Translations under genes and position numbers: made by a program
Assembly: GCA_005804885.1 (NCBI GenBank)
Contig: SYOX01000040.1
Span: 1 to 43,043 of the forward strand
DNA from: Pseudomonadota bacterium
GTDB lineage: Bacteria; Myxococcota_A; Bradymonadia; Bradymonadales; GCA-2716585
Length of the DNA stretch: 43,043 bases
Reading direction: 5' to 3'
In this document: positions 1-7,243 of the stretch, piece after piece
Position numbering within the stretch: the stretch's first letter is position 1
Layout of the letters: every line of letters begins with the position of its first letter
Notes under the pieces: model-generated
What the model saw: only the letters and a program-made list of their open reading frames with translations
Told to the model about the DNA's origin: nothing
Database searches by the model: none

Positions 1-267
1 CATGACGGGCTTGGAGGCCTCCGGGCCGATGTCGCCCAGGCCCAGCACCGCGGTGCCGTCGGTGACGACGGCCACGAGGTTGCCCTTGGCCGTGTAGTCG
101 TAGACGCGCGAGACGTCCTCGGCGATCGCCAGGCAGGGCTCGGCGACGCCGTGGGTGTAGGCCAGCGAGAGATCGCGCTGCGTCTCGACGGGCTTGGTGG
201 GGCGGATGGCGATCTTGCCGGGCTGTCCTTCTCGGTGGTAGTCCAGGGCGTCCTTGCGTCGTGACAT
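1..267 (-). CDS. Malic enzyme, N-terminal part (gene runs off the window)
   Basis: The first 89 codons of a gene whose remainder lies beyond position 1. The start is ATG at 265-267, with AGAGGA a few bases upstream. The peptide begins [11 protein letters not shown] and carries [39 protein letters not shown] and [12 protein letters not shown], the N-terminal signature of bacterial malic enzymes (MaeB type). These oxidatively decarboxylate malate to pyruvate in the cytoplasm using NAD(P)+ and a divalent metal. The Tyr in YTAKGN belongs to the active-site region of the family. Whether a C-terminal phosphotransacetylase-like domain follows cannot be seen. A promoter-like pair lies at 318-346. The family call is firm; cofactor preference is unknown. 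Confidence 0.93.
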   Translation of the reverse strand, partial: MSRRKDALDYHREGQPGKIAIRPTKPVETQRDLSLAYTHGVAEPCLAIAEDVSRVYDYTAKGNLVAVVTDGTAVLGLGDIGPEASKPVM

Positions 268-317
268 TCGAGTCCTCTCTGAGGTTTGCGGTTCAACCGG
301 GGTCATCGTCCGGCCGG

Positions 318-346
318 AGTCTATTGATGGAGGGCGCCGCTGTCAC
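318..346 (-). promoter_or_regulatory. Promoter-like -35/-10 upstream of malic enzyme
   Basis: On the minus strand GTGACA (341-346) and TAGACT (318-323) are separated by 17 bp, about 50 bp upstream of the malic enzyme start. This fits a housekeeping sigma promoter and the TAGAnT-type -10 seen elsewhere in the window. Prediction from sequence only. Confidence 0.5.
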
Positions 347-476
347 GGGCTAAGGGAGATCATGGCGAGACAATCGGGGAGCGCTTGCTGGACAAGACGA
401 GCCCTGCGTGGGGCCTCCGATGGGAGGGCGTACGGTCCTTCAGGCGACCGACGGTGAGGGACAAGGCGATCCCGGC

Positions 477-636
477 GGGTTGGCTTCGACGACGGACACG
501 TCGGGATCGGGGAGTCGACTTCGTTGACGCACACGTCGAGATCATCGAGTCGACTTCGTTGACGCACACGTCGAGATCATCGAGTCGACTTCGATGACGG
601 GCACGTCGGGATCGTCGAGTCGACTTCGTTGGTGTG
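477..636. repeat. Family A copy 1, left array of 35-bp units
   Basis: GAGTCGACTTCG recurs at 512, 547, 582 and 617, an exact 35-bp period, and a more diverged unit starts near 477. Each unit has a conserved half around the palindrome AGTCGACT and a more variable half such as CACACGTCGAGATCATC. The 268-476 stretch before it holds the malic enzyme promoter and degenerate related sequence but no convincing gene. Short ORFs here are by-products of the repeat. Confidence 0.9.
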
Positions 637-640
637 ATCC

Positions 641-913
641 GCACGTTGACGTTCCACCCGGGCTCGCGCCCGGGCCTTGGGTTTTGTCCTGGGTCGCCCC
701 GCCATACGGCGGGGCTGGCGATGGGCCTTCAATAATCGGGGGACAGACCCTCTCAAGGACGCGCGATGTCTGCTTCCCAATCCCCCGACATCTCCTGTGA
801 GTTCGACCCTGGGGACACGCCCCACGCACGCCGACGCCCCTCGCCAGCCCCGCAGGGGCGTCCCTGGACAAATTGTAGCCCCAGGCGCGAGCCTGGGGGG
901 ACCGTCAACGTGC
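641..913. repeat. Family A copy 1, central inverted repeat and core
   Basis: GCACGTTGAC (641-650) is matched by its exact reverse complement GTCAACGTGC (904-913). Inside lie a CCCGGGCTCGCGCCCGGG hairpin (657-674) and a CCCCGCCATACGGCGGGG hairpin near 697-714, with diverged counterparts on the right side. The asymmetric core contains GACAGACCCTC (742-752) and GATGTCTGCTTCC (765-777). Both recur reverse-complemented in copy 2, so this core is inverted relative to copies 2 and 3. No coding signal. Confidence 0.85.
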
Positions 914-1064
914 GGATCTCATCAACGAAGTCGACGCGCCGATCTCTCCTTGCCCGTCAACGAAGTCGACCCGCCGATCCGTCTTGCCCCAACCGCGAGG
1001 GTCCCCCCTCCTTGTGCAACGAGGAGGGGGACAGGGGGTGGAGTTGCATGATCGACGTGTCCTC
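914..1064. repeat. Family A copy 1, right array and hairpin cap
   Basis: Two 35-bp units in opposite orientation to the left array (ATCAACGAAGTCGAC near 920 and GTCAACGAAGTCGAC near 956) are followed by a cap with CCGCGAGGGTCCCCCCTCC and a CCTCCTTGTGCAACGAGGAGG-like hairpin (about 1001-1048). The element ends right at the stop codon of the next gene. The cap recurs at the outer ends of copies 2 and 3. Confidence 0.8.
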
Positions 1065-1571
1065 TCAATCGTCGGCGTCGGCGCGCTGCTGCCATTGGAG
1101 GGCGATGGCGCGGTGGGAGAGGTTCAGGGCGGGATCGTGGGTGCAGTCGTAGCGGGCGCACTCGACGGGGCGAGCGGCGTAGATCCGGCAGCCGCTGGGT
1201 GAGCCGGGCGTCGTCGGCTCCCCGAGGTAGAAGATGCAGCGGCCCTTGAGGTGGCTGTAGAGCGAGGAGACGGCCTCGCCGCAGGGCTCCAGGGGCAGGC
1301 CGTCGCGGGCGAGCTTGGCGGGCGCGAAGACGTGGACGCGGCCGGCCTCGGGCAGATCGATCCAGTCGATGACGAGGTATTGACGGACGAAGTCGTCGGG
1401 GGTCATGTCGAGCGCGGCCGCGGCCTGCTCGGCCTGCCCGGGGGCGAACCAGCCGGGGCTGGTGCGGCAGCACAGGCCGCGCCGGATGCAGCCCAGGGAC
1501 GGGTCGGGGTGCGGCTCGGGCTCGGCCCAGTAGGGGTTCTCGTCGGGATCGCGGGCTGGCTCGTCGGTCAT
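1065..1571 (-). CDS. YkgJ-family cysteine-cluster protein
   Basis: A 168-residue cytoplasmic protein with the Cys pattern of the YkgJ / zinc-or-iron-chelating family (PF03692 type). Visible are C28, the C34-C35 pair in RRGLCCR, C97, C112 (GRCIFY), C128 (SGCRIY), C138 and C143 in RPVECARYDC. Members are thought to bind Zn2+ or an Fe-S cluster, but their reaction is mostly unknown. The start is ATG at 1569-1571 behind GAGGCG. Only 11 bp separate it from the stop of the upstream AAA+ gene on the same strand, so the two are probably one operon. The family call rests on cysteine spacing and the RPxxCxxYxC motif. A role in metal supply or assembly with the AAA+ protein is only inference. Confidence 0.85.
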   Translation of the reverse strand: MTDEPARDPDENPYWAEPEPHPDPSLGCIRRGLCCRTSPGWFAPGQAEQAAAALDMTPDDFVRQYLVIDWIDLPEAGRVHVFAPAKLARDGLPLEPCGEAVSSLYSHLKGRCIFYLGEPTTPGSPSGCRIYAARPVECARYDCTHDPALNLSHRAIALQWQQRADADD

Positions 1572-1582
1572 GGCGGGTCGCC

Positions 1583-4186
1583 TCAGAGGCCGGGATCGGG
1601 GCGGCGGGCGAGCAGGGGAGCCGGCGCGTCGGGGGGCGCGGCGGCGATCTGGGGCTCGTGGCGATCGGGGGCGTCCAGCAGCCGGATGATGAGCTCCTCG
1701 GCGGCGTCGATGTGGACGACGCGGGCGCCCGAGGACAGGGGGCGGGCGACGAGCTGGGCCGAGACCTGGGTGAGCAGGTCGCGCTCGATGCAGCGCTTGA
1801 GCTCGCGGGCGCCGAAGCGCGCCGAGAAGCCGCGGCGGGCCAGCCAGTCGCGCGCGGCGTCGGTCAGCTCCAGGCGCAGGCCCCTGCGGCGGAAGCCTCG
1901 GCGCTTCGCGGCGGCGGCGACCTCAAGGTCGACGATCCGGCGGATCTCCTCGGCGCCGAGGGGTTCGAAGACGATCACGTCGTCGAGGCGGTTGAGGAAC
2001 TCGGGCTGGAAGACCTCCTCCATGCGGCGGCGGATGTGGCCTTCGAGGCCCCCGGAGCCCCCGAAGCCCAGGGGGGTGGGGTTGAGGTGGGCCGAGCCCA
2101 GGTTGGAGGTCATCAGGATGAGCGCCTGCCGGAAGTCGGCGGTGCGGCCGCGGGCGTCGGTCAGGCGGCCCTCGTCGAGCATCTGGAGGAAGAGGTGGTA
2201 GACCTCGGGGTCGGCCTTTTCGAACTCGTCAAAGAGCAGCACGCAGTAGGGCTGCTGCCGGATGGCCTCGGTCAGCAGGCCCTCGCGATCCTTGTCGTGG
2301 GGCGATCCGACGAGCTTCTGGAGGGCGTTGTGGCCGTGGTACTCGGACAGATCGAAGCGGACCATGCGCTGGGCCGAGCCGAAGAGGCGCTCGGCGACGA
2401 GCTGGGCGAAGTAGGTCTTGCCCACGCCCGTCGGGCCGACGAGGAAGAGGGTGGACAGGGGGCGCGAGGGGTTGCGCAGGCCGGCCTTGACCAGCGCCAC
2501 GCGCGAGAGCATCGCCTCGATCCCGGGCCGTTGGCCGATGAGCCGCTCGGAGAACCAACCGCGCCATCGATCGATGTCCAGCGCCACCCTGTCGTCGAGC
2601 AGGGCCATGTCCAGCCCGGTCGTCTCGGCCAGCGTCGAGGGCACGTCCTCGGGCGAGAGCGCCAGCGGCGCGCCCGGCTCCAGCCCGCGGGCCCTGGCGC
2701 GCCCGGCGTGCTCGATCACGTCGTCGAGCAGCTCGCAGGCCCGCCCGGGGGCCTCGGAGCGGGTGTAGAAGGAGCGCGACAGGTCCACGATCTGGTCGAC
2801 GGTGTCGCCCGACGCCGTCACCGGCCGATCCCCGCGCCCGCGCGCCTCGCCGACGCGGTGGGCGACCACGGCGCCGGTCTGCGCCTCGTCCATGGGCTCG
2901 ACGCGGACCTGCATGAAGAGGCGCATGAAGCCCGGATCGCGCCCCAGGCCGCTCTTGAGGGACTCGGGCGTGGCCTCGGCGATCATCTGCAGATCGCCGC
3001 GCTCCAGGTAGGGCTTGAAGAAGTCCGCGAAGCTCTCGTCGCTCTTGGAGTGGGCGCCGGCGCCGAGCAGATCGTTGGGGTTCTTCATGTAGATGAGCAC
3101 GTCCTTGTCGTGCTCCATGATGGCGGTGGCCATCTCCTTGAGCTTCGTCTCCCACTCGCCCAGGTAGCGCGTGTTGGTCATCAGCTCGCTGGTGTTGGTC
3201 TCCAGCACGATCAGATCCGAGCGGGCCTCCTCCAGGCGCCGGACGACCTCATGGACGATGGCCGTCTTGCCCGAGCCCGGCGGCCCCACCAGCAGGACGC
3301 TGCGCCCCGACTCCGACTCCGTGAAGTGATCGACGAGCATGTCGACCGCCTCGTCGCGCAGCCACGCCCGCTCCAGGTACTCGAACTCCGCGGGCTCATT
3401 GAGGATTCGCCCGTACTTGTCCAGCCCGCGCTGCTGGGCCGGGGCGCTCAGCTGGCTGGCCAGCGCGCCGTGCATGGCCGGCCAGACCTCGTGCAGGTTG
3501 CGGCTCTCGAGGTAGTTGAGCACCAGCCGCACCTGCCGCGGGGTCATCTTGCCCTTGAGGCTCCCAAAGGCGCCCGGATCGCACAGCGGCACGATCCTGT
3601 CGAGGGTGGCCTCGGCCATGGACTGCATCTTGAGCTCGGGCTCTAGGAGCGTCAGGAGGATCACGTGCAGGGAGGCGGGGGTGGCCTCGGCCCGCATGTA
3701 GCCCATGGCCTGCTCGCGGACGTTGTAAGCCTCGTCGCGCATGGCCTGGGTCAGCGCCGACTCCATCATGCCGTAGCCCAGATCCCGCAGCGCGATCAGC
3801 GCCCGGACGCGCACGTCGGCGTCGTAATCGCTCATGCAGGCCAGGATGGGCTTGATGGCCTGGGGCCGGCCCAGCACGCCGAGGCCGAAGATCGCCATCT
3901 CCCGCACACGCCCCGAGGGGTCGCCCAGCAGCGCGATCAGGTCCGGGATGCTGGCGTAATCGCCCAGCCTCCCCAGGTTGCACGCCGAGGCCATGCGCTG
4001 GCGCATCGACAGGCTCGTCAGCGCCTCCCGCATCGTCGGGATCGCCGCGTCGCCCAGCGACCAGAGCTGGTCGCGAAGCTCCCTGTACTCGTCCTCGCCT
4101 TGCGCCGCTGCGATCTGGACCATGATCTGCGCGACGAGGGTCGAGTCCTTGGCCTCTTCGGTGGGGGTGTCAACGCCCTCTGCCAT
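1583..4186 (-). CDS. HEAT-repeat Clp/Hsp100-like AAA+ ATPase with altered first ATPase and pore loop
   Basis: An 867-residue protein. Residues about 40-240 are HEAT-like helical repeats (DVRVRALIALRDLG) in place of a Clp N-domain. D1 has Walker A GPPGSGKT (301-308) and pore loop RYLGEWE, but its Walker B reads LIYMKNPND where ClpB/ClpC have an IDEIH-type sequence, so both acidic residues are replaced (K368, N369). D2 has Walker A GPTGVGKT (584-591), Walker B LLFDEFEKAD, sensor MTSNLGS, an Arg-finger region FLNRLD and sensor-2 FGARELKR. The GYVG pore motif is missing from KLVGSPHDKDREG. LGF at about 706-708 sits where ClpC has its ClpP-binding VGF loop. There is no long M-domain. ATG 4184-4186 follows AAGGAGG; the longer ATG at 4216 overlaps the -10 and is excluded. 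Likely a protein-remodelling ATPase; target unknown. Confidence 0.9.
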   Translation of the reverse strand: MAEGVDTPTEEAKDSTLVAQIMVQIAAAQGEDEYRELRDQLWSLGDAAIPTMREALTSLSMRQRMASACNLGRLGDYASIPDLIALLGDPSGRVREMAIFGLGVLGRPQAIKPILACMSDYDADVRVRALIALRDLGYGMMESALTQAMRDEAYNVREQAMGYMRAEATPASLHVILLTLLEPELKMQSMAEATLDRIVPLCDPGAFGSLKGKMTPRQVRLVLNYLESRNLHEVWPAMHGALASQLSAPAQQRGLDKYGRILNEPAEFEYLERAWLRDEAVDMLVDHFTESESGRSVLLVGPPGSGKTAIVHEVVRRLEEARSDLIVLETNTSELMTNTRYLGEWETKLKEMATAIMEHDKDVLIYMKNPNDLLGAGAHSKSDESFADFFKPYLERGDLQMIAEATPESLKSGLGRDPGFMRLFMQVRVEPMDEAQTGAVVAHRVGEARGRGDRPVTASGDTVDQIVDLSRSFYTRSEAPGRACELLDDVIEHAGRARARGLEPGAPLALSPEDVPSTLAETTGLDMALLDDRVALDIDRWRGWFSERLIGQRPGIEAMLSRVALVKAGLRNPSRPLSTLFLVGPTGVGKTYFAQLVAERLFGSAQRMVRFDLSEYHGHNALQKLVGSPHDKDREGLLTEAIRQQPYCVLLFDEFEKADPEVYHLFLQMLDEGRLTDARGRTADFRQALILMTSNLGSAHLNPTPLGFGGSGGLEGHIRRRMEEVFQPEFLNRLDDVIVFEPLGAEEIRRIVDLEVAAAAKRRGFRRRGLRLELTDAARDWLARRGFSARFGARELKRCIERDLLTQVSAQLVARPLSSGARVVHIDAAEELIIRLLDAPDRHEPQIAAAPPDAPAPLLARRPDPGL

Positions 4187-4216
4187 GTTGCCTCCTTGGA
4201 TCTCCTGGCGACCCAC

Positions 4217-4245
4217 ATCATAGGGGGCAACCTCTGTCCAGACAA
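4217..4245 (-). promoter_or_regulatory. Promoter of the HEAT-Clp ATPase gene
   Basis: TTGTCT (4240-4245, minus strand) and TATGAT (4217-4222) are 17 bp apart, a near-consensus housekeeping promoter. Transcription would begin near 4210, leaving a short leader before the AAGGAGG and the ATG at 4186. The remaining 4187-4369 gap shows nothing else notable. Confidence 0.7.
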
Positions 4246-4369
4246 CGCCTCTCTCCCGCGCCGCGGCTTTTCAACGCTCAGGCCCGGGTCGACGGGGCTG
4301 GGCGCAGGTCGCCGACCGGCGATCTCCAGCATCGAGCAGGGCCCAGGGTCAAGGAGCGCGCCGGCAGGA

Positions 4370-4816
4370 TCAGCGCCGCTCCGGGGCGAGCGCGCAGTCG
4401 CGCAGCACCGGCCCGCCCAGCCAGCCAGCCCCGACCCCGACCAGCGTGGCGCTCTGGCCGATGTGCAGATCGTCGACCCCGCCTGCGCCCCCCTCGGGCA
4501 CCAGGCAGATCACCTCCCCGTCGCCCTCGCCGCGCAGCGCCACCTCGTAGCTCCCCAGCCGCTCCCCCTTTCGGACCACCTCGCCGGAGACCGCCAGCGC
4601 CTTGCCCTGGTAGTCCCTCCAGGCGACATGCCGAGGGGGGGAGGAGAGGGTGTGGGCGTAGGCCGAGGAGAGGTCCACCGCGTTGACCTTGACGGGCCCG
4701 GGCGAGCGCTCGACGCGGGGGGCGTCGACCGGGGCCTTGGCGCTGGGGCGCAGATCGCCGCAGCAGCCGCCCAGGGCCAGCGCGGAGACCAGGATCGCGA
4801 GCAGCAGGGCTCCCAT
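4370..4816 (-). CDS. Small lipoprotein with OB-fold-like domain
   Basis: A 148-residue predicted lipoprotein: hydrophobic LLLAILVSALAL followed by lipobox LGGC with C18 as the lipidation site. The mature part has a stretch (WRDYQGKALAVSGEVVRKG, then EVICLVPEG, GQSATLVGVGAGW) resembling the tRNA_anti-like OB-fold family of small bacterial lipoproteins: a Y-x-G-K..V.G.V strand, then strands ending in a G.v..G.G.. motif. Its ATG (4814-4816) shares one base with the TGA of the acyl-CoA dehydrogenase gene (TGATG), so translation is probably coupled. Why a lipoprotein should be coupled to a cytoplasmic dehydrogenase is unclear. The lipoprotein call is strong, the fold tentative. Confidence 0.75.
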   Translation of the reverse strand: MGALLLAILVSALALGGCCGDLRPSAKAPVDAPRVERSPGPVKVNAVDLSSAYAHTLSSPPRHVAWRDYQGKALAVSGEVVRKGERLGSYEVALRGEGDGEVICLVPEGGAGGVDDLHIGQSATLVGVGAGWLGGPVLRDCALAPERR

Positions 4817-6657
4817 CAGAAGACGATCTCCAGCGCGGAGCGATCGCCGGACTTGATGGAGCGCACCAGCGCGTCGACCTCGGGCAGGATGTTGTGCACG
4901 AAGAAGCGGGCGGTCTTCACCTTGCCGTCGTAGAAGCGGGCGTCGGGGTTGTCGAGGATGAGCTGGCCGAGAGCCTCGGCGCCCTCGACGTCGCGATCGG
5001 AGGCCATCTGGGCCAGCTTGTCGGCGCTGATGATGGCCTGGTGGACCAGCAGGCGGGCGATCTCGACGTGGCCGAAGATGTCGAGGAAGGGCGTGGCGCT
5101 CAGGAGCGTGTGCCCCGGGTCCTTGTTCCCATTCATGGCGAAGCCGAAGGCCACCTCGGCCAGCATGTTCTTGGCCCTGTCCACCTCGGCGACGAGATCC
5201 CCAAGGGTGCCGTGGGCGGCGTGGCCCTTCAAAAAGGCGTTGGCCTCCTGCAGCCAGGTCAAGAAGACGCCCCCGCCCTTCATCTTCATCTTGCGGCCGA
5301 GCAGATCGAGGGCCTGGATGCCGTTGGTCCCCTCATAGAGCGAGGCGATCTTGACGTCCCTCATGCACTGCTCGACGCCGTACTCCTTCACGTAGCCGTA
5401 GCCGCCGTGGACCTGGATGGCCAGCTCCGTGACCTTGAAGCCCTTGTCCGTCGCGTAGGCCTTGCAGACCGGCGTGAGCAACTCCAGCAGATCCTGGTTC
5501 TTGTCGCGCTCCCTGGGATCGGGGTGGTTGTGGGCGACGTCGGAGTGGACGGCGGCCTGCAGGAGCAGCGCGCGGGTTCCCTCGACGAAGGCCTTGGCCA
5601 TGAGCAGGTTGCGGCGCACGTCCGGGTGGTCGATGATCGCCACCCTGTCCTCGCTGCCGCGCTTCGTCAGGTCGGTGCCCTGCTTGCGCTCGGCGGCGTA
5701 GGCCCTGGCCATCTCGTAGGCCCGCGACCCCAGCGCCACGCCCTGGACCCCGCAGACGATCCGCGCCTCGTTCATCATCTGGAACATGTAGACGATGCCC
5801 TCGCAGCGCTGCCCGATCAGGTAGCCCTCGCAGTCGTTGTTGTCCCCGAAGGAGAGCGCGCAGGTCGACGAGGCGTTGATCCCCATCTTGTGCTCGATGC
5901 CGGTCGTGGCCACGTCGTTCGGCCCCGTGATGGCGCCCTTCTTGTCGATCCGACGCTTGGGGACGGCGAAGAGGCTGATGCCCTTGGTCGTCTCAGGATC
6001 GCCGGGGACCCTGGCCAGCACGAGGTGGATGATGTTCTCGGTGAGCTGATGATCGCCGGCCGAGATGAAGATCTTGTTGCCCTTGATCCGGTAGGCGTCC
6101 GAACCCTCGATGGGCGTGGCCGTCGTGGCGATGTCGGCCAGGAAGCTGCCGGCCTGCGGCTCGGTCAGGCACATCGTCCCGGTCCACTGGCCGCTGTACA
6201 TCTTCGGCACCATCAGCTCCTTGAGCCACGCGTCCGCGTGGACCTCCAGCAGATGTCCCGCCGAGACCGTCAGCCCAGGATAGAACATGAACGAGCTCGA
6301 ACCCCCGATGGCCATCTCCGAGAAGGCGATCGCGATCGCCATCGGCAACCCCATCCCCCCATAGGTCGTGTCCTGCGTGATGGCCACCCACCCGTTCTTG
6401 CCGTACTTCCGATAGGCCTCGACGTAGGACTCCGGCACGATCACCTGCCCGTCAACCAGGCGACAGCCCTGCTTGTCCGCGTCGCTGAAGGTCGGCGCCA
6501 GCTCCTCCGTAATGAAGCGCCTGGCCTCCGACAGCACCAGGTCAAAGTCCTCCCGGGTCATCCCCTGATAGCGCTCGAACTCCGTCAGCTTCATCAACCC
6601 CAGCTGCTCGAAGAGCACAAAGTCGATGTCGCGCCTGTCGATCCGGAACTCCGTCAT
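4816..6657 (-). CDS. Acyl-CoA dehydrogenase, long (~600-residue) subfamily
   Basis: A 613-residue FAD-dependent acyl-CoA dehydrogenase, oxidising an acyl-CoA to the 2-enoyl-CoA in the cytoplasm and passing electrons to ETF. Diagnostic features are MCLTEPQAGS (162-171), the helical region with QVHGGYGYVKEYGVEQ (about 415-430), and YEGTNGIQ (441-448), whose E442 sits where medium-chain enzymes have the catalytic base. The N-terminal ~35 residues and the C-terminal ~140-residue extension match the subfamily with AcylCoA_DH_N and C-terminal domains, which includes DmdC-like enzymes. Substrate length cannot be told. ATG 6655-6657 follows GAGAGAGGA. A palindrome at 6711-6728 resembling a FadR box suggests acyl-CoA-responsive control. 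The downstream lipoprotein is overlapped by 1 bp. Confidence 0.95.
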   Translation of the reverse strand: MTEFRIDRRDIDFVLFEQLGLMKLTEFERYQGMTREDFDLVLSEARRFITEELAPTFSDADKQGCRLVDGQVIVPESYVEAYRKYGKNGWVAITQDTTYGGMGLPMAIAIAFSEMAIGGSSSFMFYPGLTVSAGHLLEVHADAWLKELMVPKMYSGQWTGTMCLTEPQAGSFLADIATTATPIEGSDAYRIKGNKIFISAGDHQLTENIIHLVLARVPGDPETTKGISLFAVPKRRIDKKGAITGPNDVATTGIEHKMGINASSTCALSFGDNNDCEGYLIGQRCEGIVYMFQMMNEARIVCGVQGVALGSRAYEMARAYAAERKQGTDLTKRGSEDRVAIIDHPDVRRNLLMAKAFVEGTRALLLQAAVHSDVAHNHPDPRERDKNQDLLELLTPVCKAYATDKGFKVTELAIQVHGGYGYVKEYGVEQCMRDVKIASLYEGTNGIQALDLLGRKMKMKGGGVFLTWLQEANAFLKGHAAHGTLGDLVAEVDRAKNMLAEVAFGFAMNGNKDPGHTLLSATPFLDIFGHVEIARLLVHQAIISADKLAQMASDRDVEGAEALGQLILDNPDARFYDGKVKTARFFVHNILPEVDALVRSIKSGDRSALEIVF

Positions 6658-6710
6658 AGCCGTCCTCTCTCTTCAGGGTCGCGCCGCCTCACCACCGGGC
6701 TCAAGCGCGT

Positions 6711-6728
6711 TGAATGAACAACCATTCA
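6711..6728. promoter_or_regulatory. FadR/TetR-type operator upstream of acyl-CoA dehydrogenase
   Basis: TGAATGAACAACCATTCA is an inverted repeat with perfect 6-bp arms TGAATG/CATTCA, about 55 bp upstream of the acyl-CoA dehydrogenase start. From memory of the published Bacillus-type FadR box (TGAATGAMTANTCATTCA), 16 of 18 positions agree. A -10-like TAGATT (minus strand, 6731-6736) lies directly beside it, so a bound repressor would block initiation. The cognate TetR-family regulator is not obviously next to it. Confidence 0.72.
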
Positions 6729-6769
6729 TTAATCTATCACAGCCCGCCATCTATTTCCCGAGGCAACGT

Positions 6770-7066
6770 CGATCGCCCCACGCTCCTCGCACCGCCCCCC
6801 ACCAGGGGGGACGGGCTCGTCGGGTGGGGCTGGAAGCGCGGGTGGGCTGCGCCCTGTCGGTCGCAGGCCCGTGGGCGGCCCAGGTCAACACAAGGGGGCG
6901 TGAAAATGCCAATCCACAGGCCCACTTCGACTCGGTGATCCGCCCCTGCGATCCGCTGCCTGCCGCCCGCTGGCCTGCGCCCAGCGGGCGCAGCCCCCCC
7001 CGAATTTCTAGCCCCACCCGACGAGCCCGTCCCCCCTTGTGGGGGGCGGTGCGAGGAGCGTGGGGC
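6770..7066. repeat. Family B inverted-repeat element, copy 1
   Basis: The left arm (6770-6831, containing CACGCTCCTCGCACCG and ACGGGCTCGTCGGGTGGGGC) is matched by its reverse complement at 7010-7066 (GCCCCACCCGACGAGCCCGT and CGGTGCGAGGAGCGTGGGG). The ~178-bp interior has its own inverted parts (GGGCTGCGCCC, GGGCGCAG) and a core with CAGGCCCACTTCGACTC. The reverse complement of that core is closely similar to the core at 24336-24530. No coding signal. It fills most of the gap between the dehydrogenase operator and the next promoter. Confidence 0.88.
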
Positions 7067-7165
7067 GGTGCGAGGAGCGTGGGGCGATCGTCGAGCGTGG
7101 GGCGATCGTCGAGCGTGGGGCGATCGTCGAGCGTGGGGCGCTCGTCGAGCGTGGATCGTTCGTCG
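7057..7165. repeat. 18/19-bp tandem array at the edge of Family B copy 1
   Basis: Six units beginning AGCGTGG start at 7057, 7076, 7094, 7112, 7130 and 7148: two 19-bp units (AGCGTGGGGCGGTGCGAGG) then 18-bp units (AGCGTGGGGCGATCGTCG and variants). The first units are part of the element's right arm. The array ends about 13 bp before the -35 of the next gene. Confidence 0.9.
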
Positions 7166-7177
7166 TGCGAGGAGCGA

Positions 7178-7207
7178 TTGCAGCCCCGTCGGGCGATCTG
7201 CTAGCGT
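7178..7207 (+). promoter_or_regulatory. Promoter-like pair upstream of PPC lipoprotein
   Basis: TTGCAG (7178-7183) and TAGCGT (7202-7207) are 18 bp apart, with TGC just before the -10, about 36 bp upstream of the ATG at 7244. The layout matches other promoters in the window. Prediction only. Confidence 0.5.
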
Positions 7208-7243
7208 GGGATCCTGTCTGGGACCTGGGTGGGGGTGGGTGTG

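Noticed and set aside
542..871. Proteins encoded in the family A arrays (also near 13.5-14.4, 30.7-31.9 kb)
   Set aside because: Repeat units of 35 bp are not a multiple of three, so all frames give similar Arg/Ser/Asp-rich text; no ribosome sites or family similarity.
641..913. Integron attC site or group II intron
   Set aside because: No integrase or reverse transcriptase nearby, no attC core sites, and the flanking arrays are unlike either class.
1658..3646. 662-codon open frame antisense to the HEAT-Clp ATPase
   Set aside because: Shadow of a clear AAA+ gene with Walker motifs, promoter and ribosome site on the other strand.
4187..4216. Longer start for the HEAT-Clp ATPase at 4216
   Set aside because: That ATG overlaps the TATGAT -10 box, while ATG 4186 has AAGGAGG at ideal distance.
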